This document shows positions 50,680 through 62,005 of a DNA stretch of 64,000 nt, piece by piece. Position 1 is the stretch's first letter, and the number at the start of each line of letters is the position of its first letter. The stretch covers positions 828,560-892,559 of the forward strand of contig VXAA01001241.1 of NCBI GenBank assembly GCA_013399115.1, given 5' to 3'. The notes under the pieces were generated by a model. The model saw nothing but the letters and a program-made list of their open reading frames with translations, was not told the origin of the DNA and did not search any database. Both the position numbers and the translations under genes were made by a program. This stretch comes from Anseranas semipalmata. Taxonomy: Eukaryota > Chordata > Aves > Anseriformes > Anseranatidae.

Positions 50680-53600
50680 TTGTAAGTAGTGATCAATTGA
50701 GTATATGTAACATTCGCTACAGGCGGTTTTGACAGGTAAGAACTGCGTTCTGGGTTTTTAACACTGAACCAGGGTTATTGGTTTTTAAGATTTCTTTCAA
50801 TACCATGCTTTACCATGCTTTATTTTTCATTTTAACACCCCTTCTGCCTTCCCACATTTGTGGGAAGTATTTCTTTCAGAAATTTCTTTCAGAAATACTG
50901 CTTTAAAATAACATCGTTGCTACCTGGACATCCATCTGCCTTTGTGAATATGTCAAAGATAATCACAATATTTGAGAGTTGTGTTTGACAAGAGATCATG
51001 CTTATTCCTGATCTAGGTGCCATATGCATTTACCAACATCAGTGATAACCTTCTCAAGACAGTTTGATTTTTTTTGTCAGAATGAATTTCCTTATCAGTG
51101 AAGTTGCCTGAGTTGATAAATGAGTGTAAATGAAAATCTTTCACACATGCAAATAGCAAGAAAAGTAGTAAAAATGAATGAATATATTAATTTAAAACAA
51201 TTTAAAAAAATCTTATGCTGTTATTAGCATAGAGAGTCACAGCTATCTAGTGGCAATGCTTTACATAGGTAAGATTTATTTTTTAAATTTGTTATTGTTT
51301 GTTTATTTCTGGGACATCTATTTAGTATCTTGCTAACAAAAACTACAGGTAATCTAATTTGCTGGTAATAACATAATGATGATAACTTTTACTTAAAATA
51401 CTGGAGATGTTTAGGAAAAAAAATCCTCTTGATTTTGTAATTTCTTAGGCTTGACTTCTCTGTTTCTGAATATTCCTTTTAAAATTTAGCTGATAAATGG
51501 CCATGCAGAAAAGTCTAAGTGTCGGGCGTATCTCTGTAGATAGCCTTGAAGACTTAACATAACATGCATCTTTCTTGCTTGTCAGTTGAGAAATAGGAAG
51601 ATTGTGCTGTCATTCTGTGTCGTAGTTTTGATATCAAACTGAAGTAATCTCATTGGATTTTTCAAATACAGAACTGCAACTTAATATCTACTAAATATTT
51701 TGTATCTTGCACAACTGTCAGACCCCGTATTACATTAATACTGTGGCTTAAACTGTTCTTTTTAATGTTTTTAAGGATGTTTGCTAATTACTGTAACAGC
51801 CAGTAAACATCTCATTCATTTAAAAACAAAGATGAATCAAAATGTTAGTGTCTTTCTCAGTGGGTAATAATTACTATTCTTGTGAATTTTCCTTATGTGA
51901 AATGCAGATTAACTGATAGATTAGTGACAAACTTTAAGGCAGTGACATCTGAACAAGACTCCCAAGGAGCTCAGCAGTGTCTACGTTAGTGCTTTGTGCT
52001 GGAGCAGTGGTGCAGTTCTGAAGTGACCCCTTTGGCTGCCCAGCTTACAGAGCGATGGATGGCTTACAGGGAAATCTTGGCATGCACAAACAAGATTCCT
52101 TCCAGGGAAAACTCATTAGAAGCTTTGATGCAAATGTGCTTCCCCTTCTAATGGGGCCATGAGGGCTGCAAACAATGACTGGTCCTTGAGACTGCTTCCA
52201 ACCACATGGATGGTGGGGACTCTCAATCCAAATGAACCGAACTAAATCCAGTCCAAAATTACAGCCTGACAGCATCCAAACAGCATATAGTGTAGAAGAG
52301 GGGTTCTAGGATCTTCTGCTCTGAGCTACTGATCTGCTTATATTGTGGCAAATTACCTGCTAATCTACATATAACCTATACGTATAGCATGTAATCATCA
52401 AGGTGCTTCCTTCTTATGTGGAAGACTATTATCAAGCTATTTTAAGAGCTCATAGGAAATAGTGTGTTTTTCCTTCATTCCTGCTGACTTGTGCCTTGCC
52501 CCCGTGTCTCAAAGCAGCAGACTTCTTTGACTTACTGTGGAGTCCTCCTTATCTCCTTGTCTTCTCTGTCATGGTTTTCCAAGTCAATGTCAGTGACAAA
52601 AAGTTTTGCCTTTGGTCTGTAGGTTTTCTGAAACTCATCTCTCACATTATGGCTTTAACTGCCATGAACCTTTTCTGTCCAAGGGATTTAAGCAATCCAC
52701 ACACACTTTTGAGCAGAGATTTCAAACATAGAATTTGATTACTTGTCTTCCTTCACTAAAGCTGTTAGTGATTTTTTCAAGGTGGCAGGTGTTTATCCAG
52801 AGGTTTTGGCCAAACTGCAATCTTGGTACCTAACTAGTAACTAGTCTCTTCTGTGACTTCAGTTGGATAAAATATTGCAGTCATCCTTTTTTCTTGTTTT
52901 TAAATTTGACTTTAGTATTGCCTCTGTCATCACTGTGAATGCAGCACTGCACTCAAGAGCTGTTTTTCTCCCTTTCTTTTCATAGTACTGAACTTCACTT
53001 AGTGCTGTGGTGGTCTCAGACACTCTGAAGGAAGAAATACTTCGTAATTCAATTATCTACACTACTGTTATACCTTAAATAGAAAATGGAATCTGTTCCC
53101 CCATTGCTCAATTAATAAGAATAGTTTCTATGGCTCTTTACTTGAGTGTCTTTGCATTTCTGGTCTTCTCAGAAAAATAAACTCATGGGCTTGAAAGCAA
53201 GACAGACAAGTAAACGAAGATGTTGATCTGAGTTTCTAGGGTGAAACTCCTTTAAAAAAATATTTGCCATATAGACAATAGGTAGGACTCTGGTATTTGC
53301 TGTCCCCTTGGCACTGGGGACAGGCAGCATTGCCAAAAGATGTTACAGCTTCCCAGCATTCTGTTTGTTCTGGTAACGTGGGATCACTTCAGTGTTAGGT
53401 GCCTGTCAGTATGATTAAAGAGCTCTGATTTTAAATCCGATTGCCTTTTTCATGCTGGAGAGGTAAGAATAGTGCACATTGTAAGCGGCAGCCCAAAGCT
53501 CACAGCTGCATGGTGGTTAAGGTGTCAGAGGCAGGCCGTGTGAAACGGGCAGAGGGTGTCAGCAGGATCCTAGGGGTGAGGGTGGCAGTCTTTTCTGTCT
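50680..53600 (+). other. TENM2: Unremarkable intron segment
   Basis: About 3 kb of AT-rich intron. Small direct repeats occur at about 50803-50822 (ACCATGCTTT twice) and about 50868-50898 (TTTCTTTCAGAAA twice). No gene, RNA or transposon is recognised. Confidence 0.55.
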
Positions 53601-53609
53601 CACTGATTG

Positions 53610-53800
53610 GAAGCGATTAGGCACGTGTGTTTGATAACCCACGAAAAGAACCGCGGCCTTGTCCCGAGCCTCCTCGAGCTCACACAAGAGTCCCCTCGTT
53701 CGGCCGTGCCGAGGGGCGGGGGCCGTTCTGTGAGGCCCCGCGCAGCACCGGGGCTCTAGAAGAGGGGCTGGGGGTCTCGCCCTGGAAGCCACTCACTTCA
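53610..53800. other. GC-rich intronic block
   Basis: About 190 bp with dense CpG (for example GCCGAGGGGCGGGGGCCG), including a GGGGCGGGG Sp1-type site. A small CpG island or alternative promoter is conceivable, but no TSS, exon or open frame ties it to a transcript. Confidence 0.4.
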
Positions 53801-55654
53801 GGTTATTTGGGGAAGTTGTGTCCCAGCTGCAGCACCCAGTGACAAAGACCGATTATTTTCCTAGCTGAAGTGCTCTTGTATTGATTTTTCTGTTTGTCCA
53901 CGTCTGACTTTGATTTTTTTCCTACAAACCCTAAAATCTCTGAATAAAAACTTTTATACGAACTTCTGGCTTAATAAGTTGGCTCATTTGCTGCTGAGTT
54001 ATAAACTGTGTGAAGGCTTTCATATACCACCTCACAATGCCCTTCATTTGTACTCATTAACCCATGGTTTCATCTTCTGAATGACAGAACCCGTTGTCTG
54101 TGGTAGCTGAAGTTCAACTCTCCGGTACCTTGAAAAGTCAGGCAACTTCTACAGGACTTCTTAGTCCAATGGTTTGTCGCTTTCTTTTTTGTCCCATGCC
54201 ACCCGATAAAGAGTTAGAACCACGTTCCAGTGCCTATGGAAGACATGCCACTGAGGTGGTACTTGCAGCTTGTGGTTCCCTGCAGGAGGCAGGCAAGTGC
54301 TTGTTTCTTACTTGCACTCATTTGTATTTTACATGCTTTTAAAAAGAGAAATAACCTATTGAACTCTGATTCAACACAACATATACGTCATATTATATTT
54401 GCTTTTGTTTAGTACAGCATTATGCACCATTCTCTTACTTTTTCCATATAATTACATAAGTTAATCTTACCTGTTCTACATTTTGCGAAACAGATTGTCC
54501 AGAGAGCAAATAACTCTGGCTTCCCCGGAGCTGTGAAATCGAACTGTCCCAGGAGGCTTCTCCAGGAACCTTGCAGGTGCTGGTGTCAGTACGTCTTCAT
54601 GTTTTAATGATTCACATACACCAGTGGTTACTTCCACCATTTGATTACCAGATGGTTCAGTCTAACAGAAAAATGGTATTTAATTATTATTATGATGCCT
54701 TGTTTGGGTTGATGGAGTAATACTGTAAATATTTCTGAAAAAATACTTTCACCCAGAAAACCAGTGGAAGAGCATTGTACAGATCTGTCTCCTATTGGAT
54801 CTTATCTCTGACACAGTTACTTTCAGTAATTTATTTTGAGAGACTTTCTCATATTTTTTTATGATTTTAGATGTAATAAATAATTTTCAGATGATTTTGG
54901 AGACTGCATGATAGGTTCTGTGAAATTTCCAAGATGATCAAAATAATGTATTGCATTAAAACATCTGTGACTAGCATTTCTTTTACACCCTTGGAAAACA
55001 GCTTTGTGTGCTAGCTAACTGGGTTATATAAAATCCAAAGTACTGCCGTAATAGCTTCGGGGATGACTTTCTATTGCACCTGACTCCAGACTCACAATGA
55101 ATTGGAAATTACAGTATAATTATTCTTATGTCACTAGGAAAATGTTCAGGCTCCCCCTTGGACCATCCAGGGAAATAGCAGTTTTCAAGCTGTACTCCTG
55201 TCACAAAAATGTCACTAAGCTTACACTGCTGGCAAAAAACTTCTGCTCAGAAGTTTCTGTATGTTATTCGGAAAAATGTCTGTCTTCAGTTTCTCTTTGG
55301 TGTGATTCTCAGGGTATCAAATTGAGTTTGCTTAGGAGAGTGGTTGTGTAAGACTAGGGTTCAACTCTTTCCCATTTTGCAGAACCAAGCATGTAGTGCA
55401 AAATTTAGCATTCCGGATTGCATGTTCTATGGCAATGGTTAACTTTTTTATTGCTTAGAAATATGTATGTATGCTTTTCTTTTTAGTTCTTACATCAGTG
55501 CCCTCTTCAGGCAGAAGTCATGCATCTAGCCTAAAGAAGATAAATGCACCCTTGGTCTCTCTGAAATATGTTTTATATCTATGTCATTATTGGAAAATTA
55601 AATGAGAAGCTTGATTGGGAAATGCATGGATTTTTTTTTTAATTGGAAAGATGA

Positions 55655-55795
55655 CTCTAACCTCTCTGTGACTCATTTTTCTGATATGTAAAACTGGAAA
55701 TAGTACGCCTATTTATATATATATATGTAGATATGTAGAACTATCACAGGATACCAAGTCTACGTAAAGCATTAGTATGAAAGCGATGTGTTTTG
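55655..55795 (+). repeat. MIR-like SINE fragment
   Basis: TAACCTCTCTGTGACTCATT, then 'ctgatatgtaaaactggaaatagtac' and 'tacgtaaagcattagtatgaaagcg' closely follow the MIR core and 3' part. A TA microsatellite interrupts it near 55716-55730. The tRNA-like head is missing. Confidence 0.6.
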
Positions 55796-55921
55796 CCATT
55801 GACTAGCTGTTATTTTATGCAGCCAGCACACCTCATGCAGTGAGGTAATGTGTATTTAAGTGATTGTATTTAAGCAAATATAATTAGTACATGGTATCTC
55901 AGATAGTACTATTTTGTAGGA

Positions 55922-55946
55922 CAGTGTTTTTTAACCTTTCTGTAGG
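55922..55946 (+). mobile_element. hAT-like terminal inverted repeat, single end
   Basis: CAGTGTTTTTTAACCTTTCT followed by GTAGG resembles the CAGTGGTTCTTAACCTTT ends of hAT (Charlie-type) DNA transposons. I could not find the matching inverted end within a few kb, so this may be a fragment or coincidence. Confidence 0.3.
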
Positions 55947-55952
55947 TGACAC

Positions 55953-56504
55953 TTACTTGAGAAAATTGGTTATATGCCTGTAGTCCGTCAGGTTAGACTC
56001 CGGTGAAGGGTCCCGCATCTTTGTCTTCTCCCGCGTGAGTATGCACACCACTTTTTCACAACCATCCCACCCATCTGGTGTGAAGACCGAGTCTGCCGTT
56101 TCTTTGACTCCTGCACTGCGGAGAGCAAGCTGGTGTTCCCGCTTCTGCTGGTGGGCCGTGTCTGGGTACCCTTGGACATCTGCGCTGAGCTGCTCAGCAC
56201 CTCCGATCGCAGGAGCGTGATGGAGTAGCAGTCCCGCTCCGTGTACACAGCAACAGCTCCAGTCTGGCCAAGTTAATTTGGTTGCTGCTGCTTCCACCTC
56301 CTGTGTGATGAACTTTGTGCCCTGCAGGCTGGGAGCCACAGCTACAGAGCGTTTTACCAGCTCGTACTGCAGTAGTATCTGATCGCCTTGTAAGTGGTAA
56401 GTGTTGAATTTACCTTCAACACTCCTGTGCAGGATACGGATAAAGAAGCATATAGATAACAAGTGATTCATCCACAATCGCTGAAGGGATGCCTCAGTCA
56501 GCAC
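55953..56504 (-). other. Unassigned 183-codon open frame, possible retrosequence
   Basis: One of the two longest open frames in the window. The upstream part of the frame lies in a MIR-like SINE (56420-56570), which argues against a conserved gene start. The remainder, about 55985-56400, has moderate GC, no simple repeats and plausible codon texture (segments such as KRSVAVAPSLQGTKFITQ and VFTPDGWDGCEKVV). I do not recognise the product and see no domain, signal peptide or membrane segment. A second minus frame (55988-56248) is also open, which favours a compositional explanation. It could be a decayed retrosequence, transposon interior or chance frame. Confidence 0.2.
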
Positions 56505-56570
56505 AGGGTATAGAAACTATGACAAAGTCCTGGACTAATACTTTATCCATTAAACCACCTTTCCCCTTTT
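56420..56570 (-). repeat. MIR-like tRNA-derived SINE, reverse orientation
   Basis: On the minus strand: a head GTGGTTTAATGGATAAAGTA with an A-box-like TGGTTTAATGG, then TTAGTCCAGGACTTTG, a weak B-box region, 'gattgtggatgaatcacttgtta' and 'atgcttctttatccgtat'. This is the order expected of MIR (head, then 'tgtgacc..caagtcactt..cctc..tttccccat'). It lies in inverted orientation to the MIR fragment 0.7 kb away. Confidence 0.55.
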
Positions 56571-56605
56571 CTGGGATTATCTGGCTGTTGTGGGTAAACA
56601 AGAGG

Positions 56606-56650
56606 GTTTGTTTTTTTTGTTTGTTTGCTTTGTTTTGTTTTGTTTTTTGC
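56606..56650 (+). repeat. (TTTG)n/(TTTTG)n simple repeat
   Basis: T-rich run with TTTG and TTTTG units. Confidence 0.85.
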
Positions 56651-56654
56651 CACA

Positions 56655-59600
56655 GGAACATTTAATTTTTGATTCTAATACTGTGCTGAGGAGATGGCTG
56701 CAGTGCACTGGCAGAGACTGATAGGTGACTCAGTTTCTAGCATGCATTTACTGAATTTTCAGTTTGAAATGTACAGTCTGGGATGACAGCCAGTCATTCA
56801 AGCTATTCTTGCCTCAAACACTGTAAAAACATGTGGACAAAAGAAGGAACGCCTGGCAAATGGTTTGGTTTTACAGCAAGAGAGAGAGTTAATGACATCT
56901 ATGGTTATAAGCAAGATAGCTTGCTTCTTTCCAGCATATGTTGAAAACATTTTGAGAATATTGAGATTCCATTTAAACTTTGGCCTTGCATGAAATAATT
57001 CAGGGAATTAAAGCAAACAGAAGAACCGAATCATACACAGCATATACCAGAGTCCACACTGGTAATGAGCCCTGGTGCCACCCCTACAAGCTGAAAGCAA
57101 GGCTGAAATCCCGGGTGTAAGCTGGCCAAGGAGGGCCAGCTCCTCGCGACACTGCGTTCTGTTCCTGGGCGCTTCAGTGCTTTCTGTTCCGCCTGACTCT
57201 GAGTAACGTGATCTGCCTTTGAAGATGAATTTAGCTTGGAAGGTAGCCCTGTGGTTCTGTGAAAAACCTGTTACTCATTGTGATAGCAGATGATGTGGTT
57301 TCCTTGAGAAAACAGTGTGGTAGAGTTATTTGAATAAAGAATTAGGAATGCTAAAGACTGGGTTTCTCATGCTGGCTAACAAGGATTTTTTGTGGTTTTA
57401 GTTTATTCATTTTATCTTTCAAGGCATCAGCTTCATTTGATGAACATAATGATGAGCATTCATTTATGTTCAATGTTTGCATTATTCAGATGTAAAAGAT
57501 GCATCATTCATTTCAGAAAAATAATAAATGTTTTTTTTTCTTTCAGTTCTTTTGTGAAAAGGATTGAGGAGGTGTTTGTATGTCTCTTTAGCATGGAGGA
57601 TAATGCAGCACAGCTATGATAGAATCTAAGTTATTTTTTGAGGTAGAATTGACAAAGAACATGGGTGCAGGAAAGAGATTGCTCAGCTCCAAATAGGGAC
57701 GCTGCTGATTCTGCTTTGGATTTGATCTCTGCAGTGGGAGACTCACTTGTTCTTCTCAGTTCCTTGTGTTGTTTGGATTTAGTGAACGTGTTAAGTGAGC
57801 ATACCAAAGAGTTGGAGGAACTTGGAAATTAATTTGACCGTGTTGAAGCAGGTCCGAAGTGTCACTCAGTGTGCTAGGCAGCACCTGAACTGCAAAATAG
57901 GCTGAGAGGTGGCATTTAGAGGTGCGTATTCGGGAGCACGCAGCCTTCGCTGTTGTACCTGTAACCCTGTGACATCCGGGTGCTGTTCTGGCTCGCATGT
58001 GGGGGCCTTTCCTGCTCAGTGATGTTCCCTGGCCCATGTCAGAACAGGACAATGTTGTGACGAAGCAGCGGCCGCGCCCCACGCAGCGCTCGAGGCCCCT
58101 CTGCCTTCCTGGTGCCGCGCTCTTGGGTTTGCCTCGGGCTGCAGGTCCTTCTCTCTTGCTCGTCTATGCAAAAGAGGGGACGACCATAATGACAGAATTA
58201 TGCTCAGGGGTTTTTTGCTTTTTTGTTAAGGACACAAGTGCTATTTTGCATCTTACTTTAGCTGAATGTTACCTCTGTGCTAGCTTGATTTCATTGTTTT
58301 CCTGAATAAAAGAATGAACAGAACAAGCTTTTTTTTTTCTACACTTTTAGCATTTTGGTTCTGATTAAACCCAAACAAGTCAATTGAATAACTTGTGCAG
58401 AAACCAGACAGAAACCAAAACATGGAGGGTGCTGATATTTTAGATTTCCAGTTCTCTGATTTTCATTGTGGCTTTAGGAGACTTCTTAAACCCTAAATGT
58501 TGGAGATTGGATAGTATATTCTGGTGAAATCCCTAATTAATGTAATAACTGACAAAGGGCATAATTTCCTCAGCATTTTTCCCCAAACCAATACTGGCAG
58601 CTGCTATATTAAAAATAAAATCTGTTTTCCTGATGTAAAAGCTGGATGTGCTCCATCAGGTCACTTTCTGTCTTTAAGCTCCCAAATACTAAAGCAATCC
58701 GCGAGAGGCCGCAGAGCATGTCATGTGGCAAGGTACATTGTGCCAGCCCTTCATGCTGCTGAGCTTTTGTTACAGGACGAGTGATTTACTCCTCTGAACT
58801 TCTGAGCCTAACAGATTTGCAGGTACTGCTACTGAAGTTTTAATTTAGGCAAAGATGCTCACAAAGAAATGCTCAGATGTTCAGATACGAATCCAGTTTT
58901 ATATCCCTGGCAAGTTCAGTGGTGTTCAATTTCTGCTTTATATTTAGTTAAACAAATTTATGAAGAAGCAGCATATTAAGATTTTAACTCTTTTGTACAT
59001 AGATAGGAGTGTGTGTGCATGTTTCCTAGTTAGTGTTTATATATATATGTTTTTATGTGTTTTAATACGTATATAAGCTATGTAATATCTATATAACTTT
59101 GATATTGGTATTTGATTTTTATTCTATATTAAATGCTACATTCATCTTATGTCAGATATTCTGAGGTTTTGCAGCTGCAGTATATGTTCAGTTACTTTTA
59201 CACAGCTTATTTTGTGCAGTATGTTTTATATACAGTCCTGAGTCTTGCAGCAGATTAATTCATGGTAGCTTGAATTCAGTGCTTTCTTCTTTAGTCTTAC
59301 AGAAATTTTATATTAATAGGAGTACACAGAGTTGTCTCGCTTCTAAGAGCCTCTATGATTTTGTGGTTGCAAGATTCAGAGTCTTTTTATAGCTGGCACT
59401 ACCTTGTCTCTCGGAACAAAACTTTTTGTTTGTTCATACAACTTTTCCCTATTTATCCTCCAAAAGGAGAAGCTGAATCAAAAGTGAGCTGAGAAGATAT
59501 GGCACATGCATCTTTTGAAGTAATTTTTAACACAAGGGCACGCATCTGTATTTTATCAGTCATAAAGATCCATTTATTGAAATCCAAATCGACATGCTTT

Positions 59601-61620
59601 GTTTAAAGCCAGAACACAGACTTTAGGAGAGTAATTCCACTTAAGCTTCTATGCGTGTGGATATTGTCCAAACACATTCTCTTCCTGCTGTGTCTTACTC
59701 CGCATGCTGTTTGGAAATGGCACAGGACCTAGCGTAGATTAGACATTTGATGTTTTCAGAGGTCCAAATTTGGGTTTTAAATGCTAACTTTGCTGGGCTA
59801 AACAGTCTCTCTCAAGCTTATGTAAGAAATAGCCAAGGCATGGATAGTAAGGTGGCCAGCTCATGTGATGGATCGAAAATTTAGGATGTGTTCATGAAAG
59901 GCTTCTTTGTGTTTAAAACAGGTGAATACCCCAGGGTAAGCATTCAGGCAAAAAGATTTTCAAAAAAGGTAAAGAGACTTCTGTGCAGATCAAAAGCAGC
60001 ATATGAGGTATCCAGAATTTATCATCATTCCCTTCTTAAAGTGTCTTGTCACAGGACAACTTCTCCTTGCCTTGCGCAAGTCCCAGTGAAACCTGCGTTG
60101 TTTCTTCTTCTCCGGCCTATGCGCTTGCAGGCCCACAGAGATGCTGGAGAAAACAGAAGATGTCTCCGCAAAGCCCTGTTCTCTGGCTGTCCTCCAGCAG
60201 CACCGCTGCCTTCGGCAGGCCCTTGCCTTGCTGGCCCCGGGGCAGGAGGAGCCCGGCGGGCGCAGGGCAGGGTTGCTGCTGCAGGGTCTGTGGTTTTACT
60301 GGACTGGAGAGGGGGCTGGTGTCTTCTCCTCTTCTGGATGCCTTTCTTGATCAGGAGAGGTGTTTTGGTCTTAACTTCAGGAACTGGAAGCCTCACGTTC
60401 TGCACCTATTGCAGTTCCTGGCTGTGTGGCCTGATTATCGCGTGGGATTAGCCCCCCTTGAACAATAATTGTCAATTTTTTATTTTTTAACTACTGGCTT
60501 TAAGTAACTTACAGTTAATTGAGCAGTTCAATGGGTTTTCTCTACTTAATTGTTTCATATGAAAATAGATCAGTCTAGCTGCAAATGTTTTCTCCTTGTG
60601 ACACTTTCTTTTACTGTTTGATGCATTAAGAACAGAATGTGCTTCAGTTTCTAAAAACAAACATACATCATTATAATTTCACTAATATTACTTTTTCTGA
60701 TTATTGTTCACTAGAAAAATACAACTTGATACAATGACTAGAGCATGTGGTTCATAATCCACTTAGTGTTTTTTTTTTTAATGTTTTGCTATTTTTATTA
60801 AAATTAAATTGTTGCAACATATGGAATTACATTTAAACTTATTTACCATTCTGCATTTGTTTAGAAAAGTGACTATGCTAGAATGATACCTCCTTATTCT
60901 ATTTTCTATGCATGTTCTTTTTAATTTAATCCACTTGCCTTATTGATTAGCAGAATTTATTTTCATTCTCCGTGTAAACTTGAAGAAAGAGTAAAGTGTG
61001 TATCCTTCCTTATCTCCCAAAAACATCTTCTGTCATTTTTTGATGAAAGAGGTTGAAAGGCTAGTGTAATTTTCAGATCTTGATGTGCATTTGTGGCATT
61101 GCTAAATAGAAAAGTACAGGCCAAATCCTGATTGCATGTAAGAATGTGAAAGATACCATCATTGCATTATTGCTGTCTTCTCATATTTGGAGCTTAATCT
61201 TCTTTCACTGGCACGAATACTGCTCCTTTGAAGCTGATGGGTAAACTAACAGTGAGTGAAAGCAGATTGAGATCTGTGATTAAGTTTTATAGAATCATAA
61301 AGACCATATTCTCAAAAGCTGTTTTTAATGCATTAAGGTCCATTTTCTTAAACTCCCTGATAGAAACAGGGAGGAAAATGTTCCTCCGGGTGGATGTACA
61401 GAACGGTCGAGCTCAACCGCTGTCCTGCTTCCATCCCTGAGGAGCCATTCTCCAGAGAGAGACCAGAAAGACGTATTTTTCAACCTAAATTTAGTCTTTG
61501 TGAACATCCTGACTATGCAACCTCTAAACACTGTTTATATCTCTTATCTCTAATAATCTGTGGTCTGATTTAACTGTGTTTTAGTAGCTACATGTCCAGA
61601 AGGCACACAGGCGTAGTTTC
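56655..61620 (+). other. TENM2: Intron segment upstream of exon B
   Basis: About 5 kb without a recognised gene or transposon. It contains GC-rich patches at about 58055-58155 and 60170-60310, and TA-rich sequence near 59038-59100. The open plus-strand frame 59888-60451 (187 codons) spans the second GC-rich patch, reads as Gly/Ala/Pro/Arg-rich in its middle and shows no family similarity, so I treat it as chance. Confidence 0.5.
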
Positions 61621-61624
61621 CTGG

Positions 61625-61695
61625 TTGTGGGCTTTTTATTTTTTTTTATTTTTTATTTTTTATTTTGTTGCTGTTGTTGTTGTTGTTGTTTTGTT
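61625..61695 (+). repeat. T-rich and (GTT)n low-complexity tract before exon B
   Basis: A (TTTTTA)n-like run is followed by about seven GTT units, ending 75 bp before the exon B acceptor. U-rich/UG-rich sequence at this distance can influence acceptor choice, but there is no direct evidence here. Confidence 0.8.
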
Positions 61696-61770
61696 GATGG
61701 TCTCTTGAAAACGCTGAGGAGAATAACACCATCAGCACAGTTGTGATTTATTTTTCTTTCTCCATTTCAG

Positions 61771-62005
61771 GCCCTTCAAACCATCACAGCCAGTCAACGC
61801 TGAGGCCACCTCTCCCCCCTCCTCACAACCACTCGCTGTCCCACCATCATTCATCCGCCAACTCCCTCAACAGGAACTCGCTCACAAACCGCCGGAACCA
61901 GATCCACGCGCCCGCTCCCGCGCCCAACGACCTGGCCACCACGCCCGAGTCCGTGCAGCTCCAGGACAGCTGGGTGCTCAACAGCAACGTGCCGCTCGAG
62001 ACCAG
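61771..62005 (+). CDS. TENM2: TENM2 (teneurin-2) internal coding exon B, N-terminal cytoplasmic domain
   Basis: Continues the cytoplasmic domain directly from exon A. Its first two bases complete the split Gly codon, and 77 full codons follow. Landmarks: [10 protein letters not shown]; a proline patch RPPLPPPHN with PxxP cores suited to SH3-type binding; a His/Ser stretch [26 protein letters not shown]; an Ala-Pro repeat HAPAPAPND; and the teneurin signature [20 protein letters not shown] at the end. This C-terminal signature is shared by teneurins, and the whole block matches TENM2. Boundaries are TTTCAG|GC and ACCAG|GTGGGT. The last two bases begin the Arg codon finished in the next exon, so it ends in phase 2. 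By recollection it covers about residues 236-313 and lies some 70 residues before the transmembrane helix. The exon is much more GC-rich than the flanking intron. The frame closes in the intron at 62078. Confidence 0.97.

Larger units (their letters stand above)
11611..61770 (+). other. TENM2: Large TENM2 intron between exons A and B (50,160 bp)
   Basis: The 5' splice site is GTAAGA at 11611. The 3' splice site has a TGTGA branch-like motif near 61743-61747, the pyrimidine tract TTTATTTTTCTTTCTCC and TTTCAG at 61765-61770. Exons A and B share the same split-codon phase and rebuild the known protein without gap or overlap, so this is one uninterrupted intron. It contains CR1 and MIR-like remnants, simple repeats, GC-rich blocks and an assembly error at 35.9-36.3/41.2 kb, all listed separately. 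I found no nested gene that I can support. Confidence 0.92.

Noticed and set aside
59888..60451. 187-codon plus-strand open frame, the longest in the window
   Set aside because: It spans a GC-rich patch and AT-rich flanks, has no recognisable domain, and other frames over the same patch are also open on both strands. Composition explains it.
11401..62005. Assignment to TENM1, TENM3 or TENM4
   Set aside because: The GRPIPPTSS...QQASSS block and the exact exon B wording match teneurin-2. By recollection the other paralogues have different, shorter proline-rich regions here.
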